Source: RYN-230 sp963834515 (GTDB lineage: Bacteria; Actinomycetota; Actinomycetes; Streptosporangiales; Streptosporangiaceae). Taken from it: a stretch of DNA of 64,000 bases. The stretch is taken from the NCBI GenBank assembly GCA_963834515.1, contig CAWICB010000002.1, positions 1,173,501-1,237,500 on the forward strand. The letters are read 5' to 3'. Within the stretch, counting starts at the first letter, position 1. Each line of letters begins with the position of its first letter. Of this stretch, positions 28,663 through 38,315 are shown piece by piece. The translations under genes and the position numbers were made by a program. The notes beneath the pieces were generated by a model. That model saw only the letters and a program-made list of their open reading frames with translations, did not search any database and was not told where the DNA came from.

Positions 28663-29978
28663 TTAGCCGCTGATCTTGGTCAGGGTGCCGGAGGGGCTGG
28701 GGGCGCCGCTGCGCCGGAACGTGAAGGCCAGCGTGGACTTGGCCTGAGGGGTCAGTGTGACGACGCCGCTGTCGCAGCTCTGCTGCCCGGACGTGATGCC
28801 CTGTTCCAGCGTGTAGCTGCCGCCGCTGGTGCTCACCAGCAGCAGCCGGCCGGAGCAGCCGAGCTGCGGGTAGGAGATCGTCCCGTCCGGGGAACCCGCG
28901 GCCAGCTGGATCCGGACGGTCACGGCCAGCGCCGGGTCGGTCTGCCGTACCGTCCCGGACCAGGTGCCGGCCAGTGCGGCCGGAGCCTTCGGGGTGGCCC
29001 GGGGGGACGCCGTCACGGTGGCTGGGACGGCCTTGCTGGCGTGATTATCGGTGGCCGCGGCGGCCGGGGTGGGGTGCGGGGAGTGGTGCGTCACGATCAG
29101 CGTGATCGCTACGGCGATGGCGGCTACGCAGGCCACGCAGGCCGCCGATGAACCCGGCCCGGCGGGTGGCGGAGCGGGTCGGCAGTTCGTCGGCCGGCCG
29201 GCTGGCTCGGGCCGACCACGCCGCGCCCGGCTGCCCGGGCCCGCCTGGTGCCCTCGGCCAGCAGCCCGGCGGCCGGGTCGCTCTGCCCGAGCAGCGCGGT
29301 GAGCAGAGCCCGGGCCTGCGGCCGGCTGGCCTGCTCGGCCAGGCACGCGGACACCGCGTTGCGCAGCGGCTCGGGCAGGCCGCGCCGGGTCGGGCACCGC
29401 GGCGGTGCCGGACGCGGCCAACAGGATGGTCTGGGCCCAGGAGTAACAGGTCCGCGACGGGGGTCGCGGTGCCGTACGGCGGGGTGATGCTGAACCGGAC
29501 CACCCGGGGCCCGTCCGCGCCCAGGATGAGGTCGTCCGGGCCGAAGTCCCCGTGCACCAGCCCGGCCTGGTGGATGGCGGCCAGCCCGGTGGCGGCGCCG
29601 ATGGCCAGCGCGCTGAGCGCTGGGCCGTCCAGCGGCCCCTCGGCGCCGACCACCTCGCCGAGCGACGGGCCCCTCGATGAACTCGCTGACCAGGATAGGG
29701 CTGATCCTCGTCGAACCCGGCATCCAGGATCCGTGCGGCGCAGAACGGCGCGACCCGGCGGGCGGCCCGGGCCTCGGCGGTGAACCGGTCCCGGGAGGCC
29801 GCGTCCGGGGCGGACGCCGGGCCGAGCAGCATGACTGCCACCGGCGTGCCGTTGGGCAGCCGGGACAGGAACGTCCGGCCGAGCCCGGGTCGGCCACCTG
29901 ATCGGCGATCCGCGCGGTCAGCCGGTAGCGGCCGACCCGGCGGGGATCATCGGGCCGCAACGGGGTGACGACGGGCAT
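28663..29978 (-). pseudogene. Kinase-like (probable pseudokinase) single-pass membrane protein, many frame breaks
   Basis: The locus reads as an N-terminal kinase-like domain (RRVGRYRLTARI, VAVMLLGP, ILVSEFIEGP, LVHGDFGPDDLILG), a membrane helix (ACVACVAAIAVAITLIV) and an extracytoplasmic beta-rich domain (LAGTWSGTVRQTD to the end). The HRD motif is HGD and the DFG position reads RFS, so phosphotransfer is unlikely. At least seven frame changes occur (about 29885, 29697, 29670, 29440, 29390, 29240 and 29145), far more than elsewhere. Either local consensus quality is poor or the gene is decaying. The start ATG 29978 is inferred from kinase N-terminal homology. Confidence 0.65.
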
Positions 29979-30277
29979 GCTGCGGCTCCGCTGATCCGGC
30001 TGGGGCGGCTAAAAATCAGTTTCGTACGATACGCACTTTTCCGCGCTTGGCGTGCGGAGATCTGGGGAACTTACCGGTGGCAAGCACGCGATGGGGGCTT
30101 TTCTGATCGGCCGTGGCTAGAGAAGACACAGACACGACGCGCGGGAGCCCGTACCCTCCGTGTGCGCGGCAGGCGGACGTGACAGAATTCCCCGCCGGAA
30201 TCGGGCACAACTGCGGCCTGCTGAGCGTTACATCCGCGCGACGAGGCCCATAACGAAGGAGGGGGTGGAGTACCCAG

Positions 30278-30577
30278 ATGGCAACCGACTACGACAGCCC
30301 GCGGAAGACCGACGACGAGCTCACCGAAGACAGCCTGCAGGAGCTGCAGGCGCGCCGCATGGACAAGTCGTCCAGCACGATCGACATCGACCCAGACGAT
30401 GTCGCTGAGTCGCTGGAGCTTCCCGGAGCGGACCTGTCCAACGAGGAGCTGTCGTTCCGGGTCATCCCGCGGCAGGCTGACGAGTTCACCTGCTCGCGTT
30501 GTTTCCTGGTGCATCACCGCAGTCAGCTCGCTGAAGACCGCAACGGCCAGCCAATCTGCCGGGAGTGTGCGGCCTGA
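30278..30577 (+). CDS. DUF4193 family zinc-ribbon-like protein
   Basis: A 99-residue actinobacteria-specific conserved protein. The acidic N-terminal half (ESLELPGADLSNEEL) is followed by a two-CxxC module, CSRCFLVHHRSQL and CREC, likely to bind zinc. Function unknown in the family. A purine-rich GAAGGAGGG lies about 15 nt before the ATG, farther than usual. About 300 nt of upstream non-coding sequence (29979-30277) presumably holds its promoter; I see no consensus boxes there. Confidence 0.9.
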   Translation: MATDYDSPRKTDDELTEDSLQELQARRMDKSSSTIDIDPDDVAESLELPGADLSNEELSFRVIPRQADEFTCSRCFLVHHRSQLAEDRNGQPICRECAA

Positions 30578-30749
30578 GTCCTCAGGCCGCACGCCCGGCG
30601 GGGCGTTAAGCCCAGCGCGAAACGTACGGGGTTGAGCATGCAGTAGCAGGGGACACGGAACGGCGTCCGGGCCACCGGCCCGAGCCTGGGGGAACGTAGC
30701 GGCAGCCGCGCTGCCGGCTGAACCAGGCTTCCGTACTACCGTCCTGTCC

Positions 30750-31034
30750 ATGAGTTTCCGGGTCGCGGTGGCCGCCGCCGGGCTGGCTGCACTGCTCGCC
30801 GCCCGCGGGACCGGCGGCGCTGCACCGTCCGCGCCGAGCGCCCGCCGTCGCGGCCCCCGCGCGATCACCCACCTCAGCGAACCGAACTACCTGGCCCTGC
30901 GGGCCCATCTCAGCAGGTACGCCGGCTGGGCCATGACCCATGACCGCCTGCTGCGCACGCTCGCGGAGCTGTACCGGCCGCCGCTGACTGGCTGTGCGGC
31001 AACCGCGTCCCTGATCACCGGCAGCTGGAAGTAA
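30750..31034 (+). CDS. Hypothetical small protein
   Basis: A 94-residue frame with a possible N-terminal signal or membrane helix (VAVAAAGLAALLAA), ending 14 nt before the amidohydrolase. I do not recognise a family. The codon pattern is plausible but short, and the gene may be spurious. Confidence 0.3.
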   Translation: MSFRVAVAAAGLAALLAARGTGGAAPSAPSARRRGPRAITHLSEPNYLALRAHLSRYAGWAMTHDRLLRTLAELYRPPLTGCAATASLITGSWK

Positions 31035-31048
31035 CGGAGGCAGGCAGT

Positions 31049-32740
31049 ATGGCGGAACAGGCGGACCTGATCTTCACTGGCGGCCCGGTGTATACGGTGC
31101 CCGCCGAAGGCCGGGTGATGATCCGGTACCCGGCGGACAATGGCGAGCCGGCCGCCGCGGCCGCGGTGCGGGACGGCCGGATCATCGCCGTCGGGACCGA
31201 CCCCGACGTGGCCGCGCCTGGCCGGGAGCCAGACCAGAGTGATCGAGCTGGACGGCCGCCCATTGCTGCCCGGCTTCCAGGACGCGCACGTGCACCCGGT
31301 GTTCGCCGGGCTGACCATGCTGCGCTGTGATCTGGACGACGCGGCGGATGAGCATGATGCGCTGGCCCGGATCCGGGCCTACGCGGCCGCGAACCCCGAC
31401 CGGGAGTGGATCGCCGGCAGCGGCTGGCGGATGGAGTGGTTCGCGGGCGGGACCCCGTCGCGTGCGCTGCTGGACGGCGTGACCGGCGGCCGGCCAGCCT
31501 ACCTGACCAACCGGGACGGGCACGGGGCCTGGGTGAACTCGGCTGCGCTCGAGCTGGCCGGGGTTGACCGCCGAGACCCCGGACCCGCCGGACGGGCGGA
31601 TCGAGCGGGAACCGGGTGGCGAGCCGCAGGGCACCCTGCACGAGGGCGCCGCGCTGCTGGTCGGCCGCCTGGTGCCGGGGCCGACCCCAGCCGAGCAGCT
31701 GCGCGGCCTGCTGCTGGCCCAGCAGCACCTGCACGCGCTCGGCATCACCGCCTGGCAGGACGCGATCGTGGGCGAGTACCTGGGTTACCCCGATCCGCTG
31801 CCCGCCTACCTGGCCGCGGCGCGGGACGGCTCGCTCACCGGCCCGGGTCGAAGGAGCGCTGTGGTGGGACCGCGGCCGCGGCGCTGAGCAGCTCGACGAC
31901 CTGCTCGACCGGCGGCAGACCGGCCAGGCGGGCCGGTTCCGCGCGGGCACGGTGAAGATCATGCAGGACGGGGTGGCGGAGAACTTCACGGCCGGGATGA
32001 TCGACCCCTACCTGGACGGCTGCGGGTGCCAGACCGGCAACAGCGGGCTGTCCTATGTGGATCCGGCCGACCTGGCCGAGCAGGTGACCCGGCTGGACGC
32101 CGCGGGCTTCGGGGTACACGTGCATGCCATCGGCGACCGGGCGGTGCGGGAGGCGCTGGACGCGTTCGAGGCGGCCCGGGCCAGCAACGTGGTCAGCCCC
32201 GGCCGGCACCACATCGCGCACCTCCAGGTGGTGCACGGCGACGACATCGCGCGCTTCGCCGAGCTCAGCGTGACCGCCAACATGCAGGCGCTGTGGGCCG
32301 CGCATGAGCCGCAGATGGACGACCTGACCATCCCGTTCCTCGGCCCGGAGCGGGCCGCCCGGCAGTACCCGTTCGGCGCCCTGCTGCGGGCCGGGGCCCG
32401 CCTCGCCGCGGGCAGCGACTGGGCGGTGAGCAGCGCCAACCCGCTGTGGGGTGTCCACGTGGCGGTCAACCGGGTGCTGCCCCCGGGGCTGGCTGAGCCC
32501 GGTGCCGGGCCGCTGCTGCCCGGCCAGGCGCTGAGCCTGGCCGAGGCCATGGCCGCGTACACGGCCGGCTCGGCCTACGTCAACGGCCTGGACGAGACTG
32601 GTGCGGTGGCCCCTGGTTACCTGGCTGACCTGGTCGTGCTGGACCGTGACCCGTTCACCGCGCCGGCCGGCGAAATCGGGCTGGCCTCGGCCGCACTAAC
32701 CTTCGTCGGGGGGACCCAGGTATACGCCGCCGAAGGCTAG
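31049..32740 (+). pseudogene. Amidohydrolase (YtcJ-like), three frame breaks
   Basis: Metal-dependent amidohydrolase of about 560 residues. The pieces are: N-terminus ADLIFTGGPVYTV; metal motif DAHVHPVFAG; then LTNRDGHGAWVNSAALE, KIMQDGVAENFTAG, HAIGDRAVREALDAFE and SDWAVSSANPLWG; and C-terminal GYLADLVVLDRDPF. The frame changes at about 31215, 31565 and 31848 without intervening stops, each fixable by one base. ATG 31049 has GGAGG 9-13 nt upstream. Related proteins hydrolyse N-acyl or amide bonds; the substrate is unknown. Confidence 0.82.
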
Positions 32741-32753
32741 GGAGAGACGCGCT

Positions 32754-33749
32754 GTGCAGATGACCAGACTGGGCCGGGGCGGCCCGGTGGTGTCCCGGGC
32801 CGGGCTCGGGCTGATGGCCATGTCCGGGGTCTATGGCGCCGCGGACGACGACGAGAGCCTGGCCACCATCCGGGCCGCGCTGGACGCGGGGATCACCCTG
32901 CTGGACACGGGTGATTTCTACGGGATGGGCCACAACGAGCTGCTGCTCGGGCGGCTGCTCCGCGAGGTGCCCAGGGAAAGCGTGTTCATCCAGGTCAAAT
33001 TCGGCGGGATGCGGGACCCCCGGGGCGCCTTCATCGGGCACGACACGCGCCCGGCGGCGGTGAAGAACTTTCTGGCCTACTCGCTGACCCGGCTGGGCAC
33101 CGACTACGTCGACCTGTACCAGCCGGCCCGGCTGGACCCGGACGTGCCGATCGAGGACACGGCCGGCGCCATCGGCGAGATGATCGACGCCGGGTACGTG
33201 CGTTATCTGGGCCTGTCCGAGGTGGGCGCGGAGACGATCAGGCGGGCCAACGCGGTCCGCCCGGTGGCTGGGCTGCAGATCGAGTACTCACTGATGAGCC
33301 GGGGCATCGAGGCCGCGATCCTGCCCACGGTGCGGGAGCTGGGCATCAGCGTGACCGCGTACGGGATCCTGTCCCGCGGCCTGCTGAACCGGGACACCGC
33401 CCAGCTGGCGGCCGGCGACCCGCGGGCCCGCTTCCCCCGCTTCCAGGAGGGCAACCTAGAGCGGAACCTGACCCTGCTGGACGCACTGGAGGCGATCGGC
33501 GCGGACCACGGGCTGACCGCCGCCCAGCTGGCCATCGCCTGGGTGGCCGCCCAGGGCGAGGACATCATCCCGCTGATCGGCACCAAGCGGCGGTCCCGGC
33601 TGGCCGAGGCGCTGGCCGCGCTGGACGTGACGCTCAGCCCGGAGGAACTGGCCGCCATCGCGGCCGCGGTGCCGCCCGGTCAGGTGGCCGGCGACCGCTA
33701 CGACGCGGGGCAGATGGCCGCCCTGGACAGCGAGGCCAGGAAGCGCTGA
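32754..33749 (+). CDS. Aldo/keto reductase
   Basis: A 331-residue NADPH-dependent TIM-barrel oxidoreductase. The catalytic Asp and Tyr are in LDTGDFYGMGHNE and Lys in IQVKFGG. The usual fourth residue, His, is replaced in LYQPARLDPDVP; I recall this YxPARLDP pattern from a recognised AKR subgroup. IGTKRRSRL near the C-terminus binds the NADP phosphate. Start GTG 32754 follows GGGAGAG; ATG 32760 is an alternative. It starts 13 nt after the amidohydrolase, so likely co-transcribed. Confidence 0.9.
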   Translation: MQMTRLGRGGPVVSRAGLGLMAMSGVYGAADDDESLATIRAALDAGITLLDTGDFYGMGHNELLLGRLLREVPRESVFIQVKFGGMRDPRGAFIGHDTRPAAVKNFLAYSLTRLGTDYVDLYQPARLDPDVPIEDTAGAIGEMIDAGYVRYLGLSEVGAETIRRANAVRPVAGLQIEYSLMSRGIEAAILPTVRELGISVTAYGILSRGLLNRDTAQLAAGDPRARFPRFQEGNLERNLTLLDALEAIGADHGLTAAQLAIAWVAAQGEDIIPLIGTKRRSRLAEALAALDVTLSPEELAAIAAAVPPGQVAGDRYDAGQMAALDSEARKR

Positions 33750-33810
33750 CCCGCGCCGCTGTGGCCGGTCAGCGCTGACTCGCTATGACGTCGCCGCAGC
33801 GGTGACTCGC

Positions 33811-34036
33811 GGCGCCGAGGCGGGGCCCGCCGCAGGCGGGTGCTCGCCGAGAAGCCGTTCGGCGCGTAGCGGCGATCGGGGGGGTTCCGGGGGGTCGTCC
33901 CCCCGGGCTAGCACAGCCGTTCGGCGCGTAGCGGCGATCGGGGGGGTTCCGGGGGGTCGTCCCCCCGGGCTAGCACAGCCGTTCGGCGCGTAGCGGCGAT
34001 CGGAGGGGGTTCCGGGGGGTCGTCCCGGCTAGCGCC
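33811..34036. repeat. GC-rich repeat array: three tandem 62-bp copies
   Basis: Units starting agccgttcggcgcg at 33853, 33915 and 33977 repeat with a 62-bp period; the third is truncated near the acetamidase stop. The first copy carries an extra 40 bp on the left (from 33811) that is also in the copy inside the GH3 gene. Each unit contains opposed G and C runs (ggggggtcgtcccccc) able to form a hairpin. It lies between convergent genes, so it could also act as a bidirectional terminator. Confidence 0.85.
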
Positions 34037-35039
34037 GCGCGGCCAGGGCCCGCATCATGGTGTGCGTGCTGCCCATCGCGTCCCCGGCCGGCAGGTAGGC
34101 CTTGGGCATCTTCACCACGCTGGTGTAGTTGGGATCGCACACGTTGGCCAGCGGCGCCTCGATGGCCTGGGTGACCAGCTGGTAGGCGTCCATCTGGTGC
34201 AGCCCGTAGTCGGCGGCCAGCCACTGCACCATGTCGAGCGCGGCGATCCGGAACGCGTCCTCCAGCGGCCGGGCTGACCCGGCCGTCATCAGGTGGGTGT
34301 CCGACTCCAGTCGGGGCCAGGCACACGGCCGGCCCTTGATCAGGTCCACCGCGAGCACCGTGTTCATCGCGCATTCCACGGCCACGCCGCAAGTCTCGCC
34401 CTCGCCCTGCCGGGCGTGCCCGTCGCCCAGCGAGAACAGCGCCCCCTCGACGTTCACACCCAGGTAGCAGGTGGTCCCGGCGCGCATCTCCGGGGTGTCC
34501 ATGTTGCCGCCGAAACTGTCTGGCACCAGCGCGCTGCGCACCTCCAGGTTGGCTGGGGCCACGCCCACCGTGCCGTGCATCGGCTCGATCGGCAGGTCCA
34601 CCGAGAAGTCGCCGTGCCGGGCGCTGAACGCGCAGGTGCCCTTGCCGGTGTCGAACTGCCACAGCCAGACCAGTTCTGGCAGCGGCTCATGGAGCAGCGC
34701 GGTGACATGCGTCGCGCTCAGCGCGCCGAACAGCGGCACGGTGGTGGACGCGCCCCAGTCGCGGGCGGGCTCGATGGAGATGAAGTGCACGGCCAGTGTG
34801 TCGCCGGGCTCGGCGCCCTCGATGTAGAACGGGCCGGTCTGCGGGTTCAGGTACGGGAACTCGCAGACCTCCGAGACCAGGTCCCGCTCGCTTCGTACCC
34901 GCCCGGCAAAGCAGTCCTCGGTGAACACCTCGAGCACCGCGGGGGGCGTTATGCGGGCCAGGGGGGCGGCACCGCCGAACGTCCAGGCGTATTGCTCGGG
35001 CGCCGGCCGGAAGCTGAGGACCTGCGGGCCGTCGCTCAC
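34029..35039 (-). CDS. Acetamidase/formamidase family protein
   Basis: A 336-residue FmdA/AmdA-type hydrolase, expected to release ammonia from a short amide. Seen: GPFYIEGAEPGDTL, HGTVGVAPA, FGGNMDTPEMRAGTTCYLGVNVEGALFSLGDGHARQGEGE and CDPNYTSVVKMPKAYL, all family landmarks. Start GTG 35039 overlaps the permease stop as GTGA. The stop codon lies at the outer edge of the repeat array. With the permease it forms an import-and-hydrolyse pair. Confidence 0.9.
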   Translation of the reverse strand: MSDGPQVLSFRPAPEQYAWTFGGAAPLARITPPAVLEVFTEDCFAGRVRSERDLVSEVCEFPYLNPQTGPFYIEGAEPGDTLAVHFISIEPARDWGASTTVPLFGALSATHVTALLHEPLPELVWLWQFDTGKGTCAFSARHGDFSVDLPIEPMHGTVGVAPANLEVRSALVPDSFGGNMDTPEMRAGTTCYLGVNVEGALFSLGDGHARQGEGETCGVAVECAMNTVLAVDLIKGRPCAWPRLESDTHLMTAGSARPLEDAFRIAALDMVQWLAADYGLHQMDAYQLVTQAIEAPLANVCDPNYTSVVKMPKAYLPAGDAMGSTHTMMRALAARR

Positions 35040-36511
35040 TCGTAGTCCTCCAGCGGGTCCAGGTGTACCAGCCCCACTTCGACCACCCGTCGCGGGTCGC
35101 GCCGGTACAGGTAGACAAGGTAGATCAGCCCGGCCACCATCCAGCCGGCCACCCCCGGGCCCAGGTAGGAGTACGGCGCGGACAGCGGGGCCACGAACGA
35201 GAACGCCTTGATCCCGGCCGACGTCAGCCAGGCCGGGACGAACGTGATGATGCCGAGCACCGGGATGACCAGCCACAGCACCGGGTTAGGCCGCCGGGCA
35301 GCCCGGGCGAAGAAGCCGATGCAGGCCGCGTTCATCACGATGTAGATCGCGGCCAGCACGATGACCAGGGCGGTGGCCACCATCACGAACGCGGTAGTGG
35401 CGCCGTAGCCCAGGCCCAGGCCGAGCGTTACCGCGACGGTGATGACGAAGCCGGTCAGGATGGCCAGCGTGGGGGAGTGGTGCTTGGGATGCACCTGGGC
35501 CAGGAAGCGCGGGAACGCGCCGATCCGGCCCATCGCGAACGCGGTCCGGCTGGACACGTTCACCCCGGCGTTGGCGTTGGCGATGGTCGAGTTCACGATG
35601 GCCAGGAACACGAAGAACCAGAACAGGCCGTACAGCGAGCGGGCCATGCCTTCCCACGACGCGGCCCCGGTCCCGGTGGTGAAGCTGCCGAACTTGGCCG
35701 GCCCGTAGGCCACATCCACCGCGTACGTGGTGAACACGTAGAGCAGCCCGATGAGCAGGGTGGCCAGCAGCACGGCCCGCGGGATGGTCCGCCGCGGGTT
35801 CCTGGCCTCTTCGGCCAGCGGCGCGGCCCCCTCGAACCCGCCGAACGCCAGGATCGTGTACACCGACCCGCCGATCACCCCGGTGAGACCGCGGAACCCG
35901 GACGGCGTGTACTTGGTGGTGAACACGCTCAGCGTGTTGTTGCTGCCCGCGTGCACCACGAAGAACACGGCCAGCACGAGGAACACGCCGATCTCGAACA
36001 TGCCCAGCACCGTGCCGAGCCGGGCCGAGGTGCGGATGCCGTAGAAGCCGGCCGCGAGCACGATGACCGCGCCGGCCAGCGCCCACGGCCACCACAGGCT
36101 GGCCGGGTAGCCGGACCATTCGGCGTTGATCGTGGCCGCCGTGGTGAACCCGAGCTGGAGCAGGACGAGCGGCGGGATGAGGAAGCCGACCAGCACGTAG
36201 CCCCAGGCCACCAGGAAGCCGATGGACGGGTGCAGGCCACGGGCAGCGTACGTGGCCAGTGACCCGGCGGACGGCATCTCACGGGCCAGCAGGCCGATGC
36301 TGACCGCGCAGAACAAGCAGGCGACCAGGGCGAATATCACCGCCAGCGGCAGCGACCCGGCGGCGAACGCGACCCCGGCCGGGATGGAGGCCGCGATCGC
36401 GGCCCCGGGCGCCATGTCGGTGATGGACTGGAACAGCACCTCGCGGAGCCCGATGGCGTTCCGCCGGAGACCGCGAGCCTGGCTGGTGGTGGTGGTGTCC
36501 TTGACGGCCAT
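35036..36511 (-). CDS. APC-superfamily amino acid/amide permease
   Basis: A 491-residue permease with about 12 to 14 helices. The first helix carries SITDMAPGAAIAASIPAG and helix 6 FGGFEGAAPLAEEARNPRRTIPRA, the APC consensus. ATG 36511 is chosen because GGAGG lies 6-10 nt upstream. Translationally coupled to the acetamidase, so it probably imports the amide or an amine substrate. Confidence 0.9.
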   Translation of the reverse strand: MAVKDTTTTSQARGLRRNAIGLREVLFQSITDMAPGAAIAASIPAGVAFAAGSLPLAVIFALVACLFCAVSIGLLAREMPSAGSLATYAARGLHPSIGFLVAWGYVLVGFLIPPLVLLQLGFTTAATINAEWSGYPASLWWPWALAGAVIVLAAGFYGIRTSARLGTVLGMFEIGVFLVLAVFFVVHAGSNNTLSVFTTKYTPSGFRGLTGVIGGSVYTILAFGGFEGAAPLAEEARNPRRTIPRAVLLATLLIGLLYVFTTYAVDVAYGPAKFGSFTTGTGAASWEGMARSLYGLFWFFVFLAIVNSTIANANAGVNVSSRTAFAMGRIGAFPRFLAQVHPKHHSPTLAILTGFVITVAVTLGLGLGYGATTAFVMVATALVIVLAAIYIVMNAACIGFFARAARRPNPVLWLVIPVLGIITFVPAWLTSAGIKAFSFVAPLSAPYSYLGPGVAGWMVAGLIYLVYLYRRDPRRVVEVGLVHLDPLEDYE

Positions 36512-36624
36512 GGCAACCTCCACGGAGCTTGGTGCCTGGAGATGTCCCGAGCGTCTCACGGCCGGCCGCCGCCGGACAGGCCCAAGCTAACCGGGCCGGG
36601 CCGAGCTAGCGGGGCTGAATCAGG

Positions 36625-37498
36625 CTAGCCGGGCAGGCCCGCGCTGGCCGCCACGTAGCTGGCCACGTCGGCGTGGCTGGCGAACCACACGCCATGGTGC
36701 CCGGCGATGTAGTCGATGAGTTCCTCGAGGATCACGAACCGGGACCGGGGCCCGATCACGTGCGGGTGCATGGTCAGCTGGAACAGGCCGCCGTGCGCGA
36801 AGGCCTGGTCGAACTCATCGCGCCACATCTGGCCGATGGCCCGGGGCGGGGTGAACGGTCGGCCCGGGTCGGCAGGGAAGTACGGCGCGTCGTCCCGGAT
36901 CCACTGCACCGGGATCTCCACGATGCCGGTAGGCCGGCCCGCCGCCTCGATCTCGTACGGGTCGTCGTCAGCCATCAGCGACGAGTCATAGCGCAGCCCG
37001 AGTTCCGCGATGATGTCCAGGGTGGCGTGACTGAAGTCCCAGGATGGGGTGCGGATGCCGGCCGGCTGGGTGCCGGTGAGCCGGGCCAGCGTCTCGGCCG
37101 CGCGAACGGTCAGCGAGCGCTCGGCCGCGGCCGGCAATTCGGAGTTCCGCTCATGGATCCAGCCGTGCAGCCCGACCTCGTGACCAGCCTGTGCGTAGCT
37201 GCGGACCTCGTCCGGGCGGAGCAGCGCGCAGACCGCGGGCACGTAGAACGAGGCCGGGATGCCGTGCCGACCCAGCAGCCGCAGGATGCGGGGCACCGCG
37301 GCCCGGGCGCCGTACTCGCCCTGGGACAGCCGGCCCGGGGAGGTCTGCCCGTCGCGCAGCCAGATCGTCTCGTGATCGGCGTCGAAGGACAGCGCCACCG
37401 CCGCCCGCATGCCACCCGGCCACGACGGTGGCGCCAGCGACCGCCCAGCGCGGACCTGGGTGACGGCCGCGCTGATGGCCGCATCGTCCCACTCCCAT
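36625..37498 (-). CDS. Polysaccharide deacetylase (NodB fold, PuuE-like), start frame probably broken
   Basis: NodB-type hydrolase of about 290 residues. The catalytic Asp pair is in LSFDADHET, the zinc His pair in HGWIHE, with TPSWDFSH and LTMHPHVIGP later. This branch includes peptidoglycan deacetylases and cofactor-free allantoinases. The body is in one frame from EWDDAAISAAV on; the nearest ATG (37498) is one base out of frame. Deleting one G of the following GGG gives MEWDDAAISA, the expected start. Near the permease and acetamidase, a role in nitrogen compound breakdown is plausible. Confidence 0.82.
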
Positions 37499-37544
37499 GG
37501 TGGCGGCGACCCCGGTGGGCCGGGCGGTGGGTCGCCGGCCCGGT

Positions 37545-38183
37545 TCAGGCCGGGTCCCGGTGCCCGTTGCGGCTGAACGCGCCGGGCAGCGGTCCCTGCC
37601 GGGGCAGCGACACCTCGGCGGTCACGTCGGCGGCCAGCCGCACGCTGTCCCCGTCCACCAGGCGCACCTCGGTGCCGGGCAGGACCCGGTCGCCGTTGAC
37701 GAACGTGCCGTTGGTGGAGTGCTCGTCGCGGATGGTGGCCTGGCCGGTGTCGCTCACCGTGACCGTGGCGTGCCGTCGCGACACGTTGTCGTAACTGGCG
37801 AACGCGGCGGCGACCAGCGACTCCTCGGGGTCGCGGCCGAGCACCAGGGACGTACCCGCGGGCACTTCCACGTTGCCGGCGGGGAACACGAGGCGCAGCA
37901 CGATCGGTGAGATGATCCCGGCCCGCGGCGGCAGCGGCTCGCGGCAGGACGGGCAGAACACCGCGGCCGGGTCCTGGACGGTGGTCCCGCAGTGCGGGCA
38001 CGAGGCGGGGCCCGCGGCGGGCGCGGCCGCCCCCTCCCGCTTCAGGTACTCCTGCATCACGGTCGGCGGGGTGGCCGGCTCGTTCGCAGGGTTGTTCCTG
38101 GGCAGGTTGGCGCCGCACGTGAAGCAGATGAGGTCCTCCTGCCGGACCTCAGCGGCACACGCCGGGCAGGTGAGGGTCGCCAT
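37545..38183 (-). CDS. FHA-domain protein with double zinc ribbon
   Basis: A 212-residue protein. Two CxxC zinc-ribbon modules (CPACAAEV...CFTCG, then CPHCGTTV...CPSC) precede a forkhead-associated domain with GRDPEES, SRRHATV and STNGTFVNG, the phosphothreonine-binding loops. ATG 38183 follows GGAGG at a good distance. Such proteins read out Ser/Thr kinase signalling in actinobacteria. Confidence 0.88.
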   Translation of the reverse strand: MATLTCPACAAEVRQEDLICFTCGANLPRNNPANEPATPPTVMQEYLKREGAAAPAAGPASCPHCGTTVQDPAAVFCPSCREPLPPRAGIISPIVLRLVFPAGNVEVPAGTSLVLGRDPEESLVAAAFASYDNVSRRHATVTVSDTGQATIRDEHSTNGTFVNGDRVLPGTEVRLVDGDSVRLAADVTAEVSLPRQGPLPGAFSRNGHRDPA

Positions 38184-38315
38184 GTCGTCCTCCGGGACGG
38201 CGGCAGGGTAAGTGTCCACGAGAGCCTAACGCGCCGCGGCTGGCGCAAGTGCCAGCCGGGGCCGCGGCGGCCAGTAGCATCGCGCTTATGCGGCGCCGGC
38301 CCGCGAGAGGAACAG

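Noticed and set aside
30071..30868. 265-codon minus-strand frame across the DUF4193 gene
   Set aside because: It is antisense to a strongly conserved small gene and its composition is that of a shadow frame.
33811..34036. CRISPR array
   Set aside because: The repeats are contiguous 62-bp units with no variable spacers and no cas genes nearby.
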